Shown: positions 1 to 8,525 of the stretch, one piece after another
Position numbering within the stretch: the stretch's first letter is position 1
Layout: each line of letters opens with the position of its first letter
Assembly (NCBI GenBank): GCA_030265145.1
Contig: JARBES010000125.1
Location: 9,979,878 to 10,005,727 of the forward strand
Direction of reading: 5' to 3'
Source: Strongylocentrotus pallidus
Lineage: Eukaryota > Echinodermata > Echinoidea > Camarodonta > Strongylocentrotidae
DNA length: 25,850 nucleotides
Position numbers and translations under genes: made by a program
Notes under the pieces: model-generated
The model's input: the letters and a program-made list of their open reading frames with translations, nothing else
The model's database searches: none
What the model was told of the DNA's origin: nothing

Positions 1-3
1 CTA

Positions 4-93
<90 letters not shown>

Positions 94-94
94 T

Positions 95-134
<40 letters not shown>
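1..134. repeat. Compound (CTA)n/(CTG)n microsatellite
   Basis: Alternating blocks of CTA and CTG triplets fill the start of the window and end near 134. A weaker ACT-rich stretch follows at about 190-247. The block carries an open frame of low-complexity Thr/Ser codons, but nothing suggests that it is coding. It begins at the window edge, so its full length is unknown. Confidence 0.95.
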
Positions 135-396
135 TGCTCCCTTTTAAATCGTCCACAAAACCATTGTTATGTATTCCTTTATGCAAACAAATACTACTAC
201 TACGACTACTTCTACCACTACTACTACCTCTAATACTACTACTACTAACAACAATAGCGATGATGATAATAGTAAAGGTATGCACGTCCTTCCTTGTAAA
301 TACCAGTGGATAGCAGGCACAGTGGATGCACCAGCTCATCCCCGAATATACGAATGGGAGGTTATAACTTTGTACGGGAATGCTCATGAATGTCAA

Positions 397-550
397 CAGG
401 AAATTTTAGATTTGCACGTCGACATAGTGGACTGCTACGTGTGACGTCCTTTTAAGACACTGGCAGTGCCTTAATAGGACGTCACAGGGCCTTAAAAGGA
501 AGTTACACGTAGCAGTCCACTTTGTCGACGTGCAAATCTAAAAGTCCCTA
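397..550. mobile_element. Hairpin MITE, family 1 (complete copy)
   Basis: Two inverted arms of about 55 bp (about 399-456 and 491-550) enclose a short centre. The outer ends read roughly taggga/cttttagatttgcacg, one end diverged. Each arm has one ACGTC-containing box (TGACGTCC and GGACGTCA). A second, half-visible copy of the same family ends at 11754. No protein is encoded. This is a non-autonomous DNA element by structure; its superfamily is not clear because no clean target duplication was identified. Confidence 0.8.
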
Positions 551-1485
551 ATGATAACACCTCAAGTCATAGTCTGTAGAGCGGCATGCTGTACAGTCTG
601 TGACATCCCCTCACACAATAAACACACACACACACGCACACGCAAACACACAATTATTATATGCCTTACTTTATGATGAATTACTCAACAAATATTATGT
701 TTTCTTCATTGTGTGAATAAGAATTGATATTGACAATTTTCTGAGATCATAGTAAATATATAAAGTCATTGTTGAACTTTGTACACACTTTCGCGTTCTG
801 CTCCCTTCCAATCGTACACAAAACCATTGCTATTCCCCAGAGTTATGCATTCCTTCAGAGAAACCTCAAGGTAATACATGAAAGCTGCAATGGAGAAGTC
901 GGCTAGTAAGTCAAGATATTTCTTTAATTTCTTTGTGTAATACTTATCCTAGATTATTACGAATCATGTTTTGCGATGTGAAATGTCTTTTTCATGTCTA
1001 AGCCTTTTCGAATGTCACCTACTACTGTCCGATTTTAGTTTTCTGTTCCTGTTTCTGTTCTTGCAAATTACCTCTGATTAGTGCGAGAAAATCTTCAGTA
1101 TATCTGTATTCGTTGCTGTTCTCAATTTTTGTATTACGAATTATCTATTTGAATGTATAGTTAACATAACAAATCTACCAAGGATTTTCATTATATTCAT
1201 TATATTTTCATACCAAATAATTTCATTCATTTCGATTCGACTTTAGGTCACAAACCATGATTAAAACACGTCATATAAAATTGAAATCAATGCAGATCTT
1301 TGTATTTTTTTCTATGAAGCCTAGCTACTCCCATGTAGTATTTTTATGCTTAGTGTTTATCGATTTGATTACATTTGATTTATTTTGGGATTTCATTCAA
1401 CAGAACGTACGTAATTATTGTTGCTGTTGTTGTTTTAGTCTTAAGGGCGTGTGTCATTCAATTATGAATATTTACGCCATTAGTA
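551..1485. other. Non-genic stretch
   Basis: No exon with coding character is visible here. The stretch holds a CA dinucleotide run at about 618-650. A segment near 799-855 (ctgctcccttccaatcgt and following) resembles 134-180, so a short piece of flank occurs on both sides of the microsatellite and MITE block. The small open frame at 1257-1496 is AT-rich, lacks splice context and resembles no family I recognise. Confidence 0.5.
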
Positions 1486-1541
1486 TAGAACCTTGATTAG
1501 TAGAACCTTCATTAGTAGAACCTTCATTAGTAGAACCTTAC
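1486..1541. repeat. 15-bp minisatellite (attagtagaaccttc)
   Basis: A 15-bp unit, attagtagaaccttc, occurs about three times in tandem with slightly diverged edge copies (tagtatagaaccttg before, attagtagaacctta at the end). It is short and probably unstable. No function is apparent. Confidence 0.85.
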
Positions 1542-2066
1542 CCTAGATCAATGAGCTACGCCCATAAGATTATAATCATGATAATACCTCACAATTACAT
1601 GTAATCCACACAAATACAAACTCGGCTGTTTAGTGGATTACTCTTTTCTTTTAATATTCGACTTAAATTGTGATATGCTTATATATTGTTTAATCCTAAA
1701 ATGAATTGAAATATAATTGAATTGAATACTAGGCATTGTATTGCAGAGCCAGCAAACTCATAGTCATACCGTGGTTGGTTCAGTGCACAAATGAAGAGCT
1801 TAATTCCAAAAAGAGCTACATCCATTTTTGATGAAAATTGAGTTATTGATATCAGGACATTGTTCACTTCAGTACCCGTCTTTCAACAAAAGTATTTACC
1901 TAAATTTTTAGAGCAGTTATGAAAGAATGCACCTTCTATTATCACTTTTCATTAGATGCCTGTACAAAATCTGGTAAACAATTTCTTTTTCCTCCAAAGT
2001 TACAAAAATGGATTTAGCTCCTTGTGGAATTAAAATCTTCATATATACGTTGATCTAATATCATCT
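1542..2066. other. 5' flank of P450 gene A, no element identified
   Basis: This AT-rich flank precedes the duplicated unit. A gaattgaatt-type low-complexity patch lies at about 1700-1730. No convincing TATA box with initiator, CpG island or coding exon is visible. If gene A has an untranslated first exon, it would lie here or further upstream. The sequence tcatctttag ending at 2070 could serve as a 3' splice site for such an exon. Confidence 0.4.
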
Positions 2067-2079
2067 TTAGCCTTCGTCC

Positions 2080-2392
2080 ATGTCCTACTGTATGTATGTA
2101 AAACATGTAAATGATCGTACTCGTAACGTCCATATAGCTCAAATCCACGATGGCGGGCACGTAAAGGCCGAGAAAGACAAAAGGTCTTTCATCCTTGGAA
2201 TCGCCCTCCTCTTCATCGCCGCCATCTTCGGCATCGTCGTCGCAGTGGTCTTGGTGTTCGTACCTCAAGGGAACTCTGAGATGATGACCGATGAGGTCGA
2301 GATTATTCCAGTCCCACCTGGTCCAGGTCCTGCTCGTTCACTGGAACTTCTCGGTTTGGGACCCAAACTAGGACCGACTGGACTAGCTAAGG
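2080..2392 (+). CDS. P450 gene A exon 1: membrane anchor and proline hinge
   Basis: Encodes residues 1-104 plus one base of codon 105. About 36 polar residues lead, with a basic cluster (KAEKDKR) just before a hydrophobic segment of about 25 residues rich in I, L, V and A. An acidic linker (MMTDEVE) and the PPGPGP hinge typical of microsomal P450s follow. The donor is G|gtaggt at 2393. A second in-frame ATG lies at 2092, and a pair of Met codons (residues 68-69) follows the anchor. The leader before the anchor is longer than in most CYP2 proteins, so the true start is uncertain. Confidence 0.75.
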
Positions 2393-5300
2393 GTAGGTTT
2401 TGTTCTTCTTCTAAATAAAGGTAAATAAAATAATAAGGGATACATACCTGTTGCACGTAAATATTAACACGTAAACCAATGGGGATCGCAGCATGAGGGC
2501 ATTTTTTAAAAGACTACTGACCGGTAGGCGGGTATGAGGGCATTTTTCAAAAGACTATTGACTGGTAGGCGGGCATGGCTAAAATCACGACTCCAATTTC
2601 GACCAATCAGATGGCTACATTTCTAAAGAGAGGTATATAATTCATCATATATCATTGGTTAATATCACTTACTTACTTAATCTTTCTTTGACCGAAATGA
2701 TTGATTCGCTTTCATGGAATCCCTAATCAAAACATAGTGATATGGAAGTCTATGATGGAAGGGAACCTCAATTATGTGAAAATAAGTGATCACTAAAACA
2801 GTGAGGACTAAAATATTCAAAATTTTACCAAGTTCTGTCATTGCTTAAGTATGTAACAAACAAAGTATTTATCTTTCTTGGGAATGTGACATAATTATGA
2901 AAGCTTACACTTGTGAGCATTCAACAAATGCTCTAATCCAACAAGAGACCCCTTCAATTCTTGAGTTATCAAAAATACAAAACATCAAATTTACATATAG
3001 AGTATGAATAGTTCAGTTGTCAACTGTGTAACTTAGCTTTAATAAACTGTTTCAATAAACGCAAAAGAACTGTCACATATTCATAATACAACTATAACAC
3101 GATTTTTTTTTTATCTCTCTATCTCTCTTTCTCCATCTATTTCTTTTCACTTTTCTCTCTTCCTCCAGTGCTGTACAACGAGACGCTGGAATACGGGTCT
3201 GTGTTTCAGTATGGTGCTGGTAATATACAGCTAGTAGTCATCGGTGACCTTAATGTTATGACGGACGCATTCACTTCCACTGATAGCTTCAATACAAGAC
3301 GTATGGTCGTCAATGCTATGCTCTCCCCACTTCAGAATGAAGGTAATTTATCATGAATCAAATCAAGTTAAATTAAATGTATTGAAATGGAATTGACGAT
3401 TTTTTAATATTTTTAAAAACAGGAGGACATATATTAATATAGATGTCCTGTTAAAACAACATGTTTGGTTATATGAATAATAATTAAAACAATTGAAACT
3501 AAAACCCCGTGATAGTTCACTATGACCGGTTTTAATTTTATCTGAAGAAATAAAATTGAAACCGGTCATATAGTGAAGAAGTACTATCAAGGATTTGTAA
3601 TTGATCTTTAAAAATTATTATCTGTAAATTGCCATGACGAAGGAGAATCCGAATTGAATTTTTGTTCTACATGTGTAAATACGTAATTGAGATTAAAAAA
3701 AATAGATTCTTTGTTGAGGTTTTCGTTCAAATAATTACAAATCTCTACTTTGTTTTGTTTTGTAATGTTTCTTGGTTTTGTTTTGGTTTTACCTGACTGA
3801 GCATAAGAATGCATGTGAATGCTTGTAATAAGTTAGCAACCAGGGACCAACGGCTTTAAGTCTAGCTCCGAGGGAATGGGGATTGCTGACTTAGCAAGGG
3901 GCACGAGCGCATCAATTTGGTTTCGAACCAGGGACCTCCAGGTAACGAGACCACTGCTCTACCACTGAGACATCGCGTCTCCTTGGTTAAATGATAATCC
4001 CTTTAGGTCATGATTCGATTTAAATCACTTTTTGTTCCATTGATATTCAGGTTCCACATTTCAAACCAGTGGTTCTCCGTGGCTAGAGATCCGTCAATTC
4101 ACGGGTCAAACCATCCTACAAAAAAACTACCTCCAGACCTACGTCCAACCACGTATCGACCAATCCGTCGAGTCCCTCGTGACGTCAATGATAGCCAGGC
4201 AAGGATCTCCGTTCAATCCCGAATGGCTTCTTCGGGTCTTCTTCGTCGACGTCAATCACAGGATCTACTTCGATCAAGGTCTTGTGTACGATGACGTTGA
4301 TGACCAGGCTTTCGTCAACGATATCTTTAGTTGTCAGAAGATTGTGTTCGAGCCGAATGCGACGATGCCGGTGTCACCGGTTCTTCGTTCTCAGCTTCCC
4401 CTTTTCCTCAACCATGTAAGCTAAAAACGAATTTTCTTAAACGAAATAAAATCCGTATACAGGAAATGCCAAAATCTCCGAATATTCGCCGATATTCTTA
4501 CTTTTAACGTTCTTGCTGTGGGGCCAAATGTAGAACTTTTTACATAATTACAAGAATTGATAATATAACTAAAAATAACATGATAAACATATATTATATA
4601 GACTAGTTTAAAATGATTAAGCTAAGAACGTTGAGTAATATAATAAAGTATTTCGTTTTTTATGTGTCCCAAACTGTAAATCTCACGTTGGATTATCATT
4701 GTTTAATGTTTATTTGGTTAACCCTAACCCTAAAGTTATTTGGCAAGACATTAATTTACATTTATCAATCTTCACCAAGGTCACGGTATTTATGAGTACC
4801 TGGCAATCGTCGGGGTAATAATATCAATCAAGAACAACGGCATTGAAGCTGATGAAGATACCCTAGCTGATACAGTAAACAAAATCTAAAAAAGTTAAGC
4901 AACTATTCCTTAATCAAAATGAACAGTGGTACCCCAAAAAATCATAACGATACAGACATATATCGCAATATAGCATACATGACCAAGGACAACGGATTTG
5001 CATTTAGATATTCAACATTTGGTCAGGAGTGTACTTATTACTCGTTTTCTTTATGGATACATTATAGGGCATAATATATTAACGTACACTCGTACAGATT
5101 CGATCCATATAGTTCAATGTGATAATACAAAGGAGGTAATTAATATTTTAGAAAATATAACCGCATGAACGGTTTTTATTATTTATTTCAATTTGTATAG
5201 CTGCACCCAGCACTAGAGTCCTTTGGCAAGACATTACATATACATTTACCACTCCTCACCAAGGAGTTATACCTGGCAATCTCTGAAGTATACATGCAGG

Positions 5301-6846
5301 GCTGTTAATATCAAAAAGATAGAAGCTGATGAAGATACCCTAGCTGAGTAGACAAAATCTGAAATACTAAATCAGTTATTTCATTTTTGTTTGTTAAGTG
5401 CATGGTACAAAAATAGATCATAGTTATACAGAAATATACCATAATATAGCATACATGGCCCATGGCAATGGATTTGCCAAAGCAGGGCATTACATATAAC
5501 ATATAATAAACAGCAGTCCATATTTGATACATAAAGTTCAACGAGATAATACAGTGCGTCCCAGAAAAAACCGAAACCGAGAATTATCGATGTTTTATCA
5601 TAACTTAATCACAATTATAATTAATAAATGACACATATTTGGAAAGCTTAGATCCTCCTCTTTCACTTGATGCAACTCCCTTTGAATTTCAGATACCGTC
5701 CGCCAAATGACTTTTTGGTTTCCTCTCTTCAAATTGCTTTTAATCACTCATGCGTGACATATGCATCACGTGAGTAGCATCAACTGAAAGTGGAGACTCT
5801 AAGCTTTTTAAATATGTATCATTCATTAATTATGGTTGGGATTAAGTTATGATAAAACATCGATACTTCTCGGTTTCATTTTTTCTGGGACGCACTGTAT
5901 AGACATATATCACAATATAGCATACATTGCACATGGCAATGGATTTGCCAAAGCAGGGCATTACATATAACATTATATAAATATACAGCTGTACATATTC
6001 GATACATATATAGTTCAACGAGATAATATAACGGTGGTAATTACATTTTAGAAATATAACTGTATGAACAGTTTTATTCAACTATTTTAGCTGCATCGAT
6101 TCGTGAACCACACCAAGCTTTTTGCATCCGAGGCCCTGTCCTCATCATCACCTACACCCCCTACTGATGACCCTGACCCTGAGAGTCTGGTGGTCATGTA
6201 TGAGCGGTTCATTAGTGGTCTCCGAGCTGATGGCAAGACGACGTGGAGCGATCCCGATGATGGGTGGAGGTTAACGGTGGATCTGTTATTCACTGGACAT
6301 AGTAGCATCCCACAGATAGTACGCTGGATGAGTCTGTATCTCGCGGCTTATGATGACTACCAACAGAGGGTAGGGTTGTTATTATTGTAATTTATCATCA
6401 TCAATTTTATTATTGTTATAACTATTATTATTGTTATAACTATTATTATTGTTATAACTATTAATATTGTTATGACTATTATTAGTATCAATATTACTAT
6501 TATTATCATTGTCATTATAATCATTATCAATTTTATGTGCTGCACCTAGAAACAAAGTATTAGGCACATTATAAATGTGAGCTATTGTTATTATTATTAT
6601 TATTATTGTTATTATTATTATTATTATCAATTTTGTCCACAACCTTAATGTCCAGTTGGTAGATAAACCAGAAACCGGACTGCATCCTGCAACCTAGGGT
6701 TTACCAGTTTTTATAATGATTTTAACAATTAATATAGCTTGTAATCCATCAATCGTCTAAATTCACCGCCCAAGATTCTTTTCTTGATACTAACCCAATT
6801 CCGAAGAATATACCTAGTCAATATGGTCGTCATCTCCCCGACCCCC

Positions 6847-6881
<35 letters not shown>

Positions 6882-8525
6882 CATTCAATCGAGACGGGCG
6901 GCACGTGCCCGCAGCGCCCCATATTAATCACATTCATAATAAGTAGCCATGGCAAACTCCGAAGCTGTCATCACCCGTTGACTGCAATTTAACCATACTC
7001 GAAAGAATCTCTTCTAAAAGTAGTTTGTCTTTTTCTTTCAAACTCAAGATCGTGCAGGAAATCAACTGTCTTGGTAACTACACCGACATCACCTACGAAG
7101 ACCGGTTTCGTCTGCCTCTCACCGTCGCTTTCCTGACCGAAGTCGATCGTATTCATCATCACTCTCCGCTTGGTGTTCCTCGTTTTGTCACGGCAAACGA
7201 AACCGTCAAAGGCTACCACATCGGAGCAGACACTACCGTCATCTCTAACCGATGGCAGATTTCAAACGACCCTGCGGTCTGGGGTGATCCTCACGTGTTT
7301 CGACCAGAGCGGTTTTTCCTGGATGAAACCAGCTCAGACCAGTTTGAACTGGATGCTGAAAAGTTGCAACTCCACACTCCGTTCGGTGTCGGTAAGCGTG
7401 TGTTTTAACAACAAACACAATTTTTAAAAATATAATACAAAAATCAACTAATAGCTCGTCCACCAATGTGCAAAGGTATCAACGCCGCATTACGTAAACC
7501 GAACTTAAGTTCTATGCAATGTAAAAACGTTGCTGTCATCTCCCTGGTCAGACACAACTTTGGAAAACCAAGTACAAATATAGCTACTCGGAAAACAGAG
7601 TATAACCCACAGAGAATATAGTGCCCTCGAGCCCCTTTTTTAACCATCGTAGCAATGACATCTCCCTTTACATCATTTTGTATATTTATCTTTAATATAC
7701 AAATTCATCAATTTCACTGAAACTAAATTTGCCACTTCTTCGAAATCTATGAATACCACGCCATTTATCGGTTTTTCAATATTCATATTCTCTTTATATT
7801 ACACATTATCTCTCTTCTACTCTCATAACGAGGCCGACATACTTCCTCTCACAAACTTTCTTTCTCTCACACATTCTCTCTCTTCCTCACAAACACACAA
7901 TCTTACACACTTCCACACCCTATCAACTCTCACCATTCTCTCCCTCTCACAAAGTTTTTTTCTCTCCCACATTCTATCGCTTCGTGAGAAACACACACTC
8001 TAACCCACACCCGCACATCTATACCTTTACCCCCATCCGATCTCCCTCCCTCTTTCACGCACTCTCACTCTCTTGCTATAACAAACACACCCGAATATCT
8101 ACACCTATAATACGTCATCCGACGTCTCTCCTTCTTTCACGCACACATTCTCTCTTCTCCCCCACTCTTTCAGATCGCACACGCACACATTCGCACACCT
8201 CCGTTCACAAACTTTTACACAAATTCCACAACCCACACACACAAGTTGCACACACCCCACACAAACACAAACGCGCGCACACACACACGCAGTGCGCACC
8301 TATACCGTATACACATTTACATCTCTCTCTCTCTCTCTCTCTCTCTCCATCTTAGGGCTACGTTCATGTCCAGGAGAGAAGATCGCTCGCAGGACCCTCT
8401 TCAAGACCATGGTAGCCCTGGTCCAAGAGTTCCAGATAGTCCTACCAGAGGGAACAGAAGCAGACCTAGACCAGACAGGGGACTTTGCAGAACCCTACGA
8501 TGTCAAATATGTAAAAAGAGTGTAA
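2080..8525 (+). CDS. Cytochrome P450, CYP2-like, gene A (six exons joined)
   Basis: Joined exons 2080-2392, 3169-3342, 4051-4415, 6091-6369, 7049-7391 and 8356-8525 give 547 residues, a usual microsomal P450 length. Intron phases are 1, 1, 0, 0, 1, all with GT/AG ends. Visible parts are a membrane anchor (residues 37-61), a PPGPGP hinge (79-84), helix C W173-LEI-R177, helix I at about 340-365, helix K ExxR (E408-R411), PERF (463-466) and a heme loop FGVGLRSCPG (489-498) with thiolate ligand Cys496. Family knowledge predicts an ER-anchored, heme-dependent monooxygenase fed by P450 reductase; the substrate cannot be told. Helix I reads T352-G-H-S-S356 in place of the usual A/G-G-x-D/E-T, so the acid of the oxygen-activation pair is absent. 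The start at 2080 is the first in-frame ATG of the open frame but is not conserved in gene B. Confidence 0.9.
2492..2573. repeat. 41-bp direct duplication in gene A intron 1
   Basis: The segments 2492-2532 and 2533-2573 are near-identical (atgagggcattttt...ggtaggcggg). Gene B has a single copy of this segment at about 12180-12222. It is therefore either a gain in A or a loss in B since the duplication. Confidence 0.85.
3169..3342 (+). CDS. P450 gene A exon 2: first beta-sheet region
   Basis: The 174-base exon encodes the end of residue 105 through residue 162 plus one base of 163. The peptide YGSVFQYGAGNIQLVVIGD followed by an AF segment matches the P450 beta-1 region (YGxVF...G...VVxxxxxxxxEAF). 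A long CT-rich tract with ttcctccag precedes it, and the donor is G|gtaatt. It fits in phase 1 on both sides. Confidence 0.92.
3509..3591. repeat. Imperfect inverted repeat in gene A intron 2
   Basis: The stretch gatagttcactatgaccgg with a following AT-rich run recurs inverted about 40 bases later (ccggtcatatagtgaag...actatc). This could form a hairpin with arms of about 30 bp in the transcript. The matching part of gene B intron 2 (about 13228-13320) is rearranged and keeps only parts of it. No identity with a known element is claimed. Confidence 0.6.
3771..3988 (-). mobile_element. tRNA-derived SINE in gene A intron 2
   Basis: Read on the minus strand from about 3981 the element begins ggagacgcgatgtctcagtg, which contains a box-A-like tgtctcagtggtagagcag. 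About 40 bases further it has ggttcgaaacc, which is box B. A non-tRNA body follows, then an A-rich tail (the plus-strand ttgttttggtttt at 3776-3789). The 7-bp sequence cttggtt flanks both ends (3771-3777 and 3982-3988) and reads as a target-site duplication. Gene B intron 2 lacks it. This is a pol III-type retroposon, not a functional tRNA gene. Confidence 0.85.
4051..4415 (+). CDS. P450 gene A exon 3: helices C to F
   Basis: The 365-base exon encodes residues 163-284. It opens with a B-C loop and the helix C motif W173-LEI-R177, which in P450s contacts a heme propionate. It then reads QGSPFNPEWLL and a region like CYP2 helices D-E (DVNHRIYFDQGLVYDDVDD). It closes with the segment ending SQLPLFLNH, where CYP2 proteins have the F-helix approach. 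The acceptor is ttgatattcag and the donor is CAT|gtaagc, phase 0. Confidence 0.93.
4727..5549. repeat. Diverged direct repeats in gene A intron 3
   Basis: Two copies of a segment beginning tttggcaagacatta, running through tacctggcaat, gaagctgatgaagatacc, acagacatata and an ataatacaaaggaggtaatt block, follow one another (about 4730-5200 and 5210-5549). A partial third copy lies at 5900-6090. The end of the first copy (gaacggtttttatt...tttgtatagctgca) reproduces the sequence that precedes and starts exon 4. The same arrangement is in gene B intron 3, so it predates the gene duplication. Confidence 0.8.
5550..5899. mobile_element. Tc1/mariner-type MITE with long inverted arms
   Basis: The element 5552-5897 starts CAGTGCGTCCCAGAAAAAA and ends with its inverse, flanked by TA on both sides (5550-5551 and 5898-5899). 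The inverted arms extend roughly 120 bp each with few mismatches and leave a central part of about 100 bp. No coding sequence is present. TA target duplication and short outer consensus fit the Tc1/mariner superfamily. It is absent from gene B intron 3. A segment of about 135 bp of intron sequence occurs on both sides of it (about 5420-5549 and 5900-6030), while gene B has one copy. Confidence 0.9.
6091..6369 (+). CDS. P450 gene A exon 4: helices G to I
   Basis: The 279-base exon encodes residues 285-377 in phase 0. It holds a helix G-like start (LHRFVNHTKLFASEAL), a Ser/Pro/Asp-rich loop (SSSSPTPPTDDPDPES) and helix I (about 340-365) with LLFTGHSSIPQIVRW. Set against CYP2 LFFAGTETTSTTLRW, it aligns without gaps and replaces A by T, E by S and the key T by S. 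The acceptor is caactattttag after a weak tract, and the donor is AGG|gtaggg. Confidence 0.9.
6373..6635. repeat. TTA-rich repeats and a retroposon 3' tail in gene A intron 4
   Basis: Imperfect attattattgttataact repeats fill about 6385-6525. A segment follows with cacctagaaacaaagtatta and ggcacattataaatgtgagc, ending in a TTA run at about 6582-6628. The latter has the form of a CR1/L2-like LINE or partner SINE 3' tail. The same block is in gene B intron 4, so it is older than the duplication. Confidence 0.7.
7049..7391 (+). CDS. P450 gene A exon 5: helices J to K, meander
   Basis: The 343-base exon encodes residues 378-491 plus one base of 492. It contains VQEI (start of the J' region), helix K with E408-V-D-R411, LGVPR, beta-2 (YHIGADTTVIS), NDPAVWGDPHVFRPERF with the PERF motif, and the first half of the heme loop (TPFGV). 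Starting at ATC after ctcaag gives a gap-free match to CYP2 proteins; an alternative AG at 7056-7057 would drop three residues. Gene A has Arg where gene B has Leu in SN(R/L)WQ; Leu is the usual residue here. Confidence 0.93.
7835..8347. repeat. Pyrimidine-rich and CA-rich low-complexity block in gene A intron 5
   Basis: About 500 bases of CT-rich and ACAC-rich sequence, including acgcgcgcacacacacacgc at about 8271-8290, end in a (CT)n run that forms the polypyrimidine tract of exon 6. Open frames over it are artefacts of composition. Gene B has the same block at about 17035-17459 with length differences. Confidence 0.85.
8356..8525 (+). CDS. P450 gene A exon 6: heme-thiolate loop and C-terminus
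   Basis: The 170-base terminal exon completes G492 and encodes LRSCPGEKIARR (Cys496 codon at 8367-8369) and then helix L and the C-terminal beta region, ending VKYVKRV and TAA at 8523-8525. The heme loop fits the FxxGxRxCxGE pattern completely. The acceptor is tccatcttag. Confidence 0.94.

Noticed and set aside
169-444. 91-codon frame with a poly-Thr/Asn start
   Set aside because: The first half is ACT-repeat driven and the end runs into the MITE arm. The middle (KYQWIAGTVDAPAHPRIYEWE) is varied but short, without splice context or family likeness.
2144-2163. Start codon in cacgatggcggg of exon 1
   Set aside because: It sits in a good context but its frame stops after four codons (ATG GCG GGC ACG TAA) and is not the P450 frame. 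It could at most be a tiny overlapping upstream frame.
2014-2268. Minus-strand acidic frame (MRYEHQDHCDDDAEDGG...), also at 11762-11956
   Set aside because: It is the antisense shadow of the P450 membrane-anchor exon, conserved only because the exon is.
3915-3981. tRNA gene on the minus strand
   Set aside because: The A and B boxes are present, but the segment continues into a SINE body with an A-rich tail and target duplication, and a proper acceptor stem and anticodon arm are not apparent.
4719-4732. Telomere-like ccctaaccctaa motif in intron 3
   Set aside because: Only about two repeats, inside an intron and diverged in gene B (14236-14248). Too short for an interstitial telomere.
7749-8355. 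Ser/His/Thr-rich frames in intron 5
   Set aside because: Compositional frames over CT/CA repeats inside a P450 intron.
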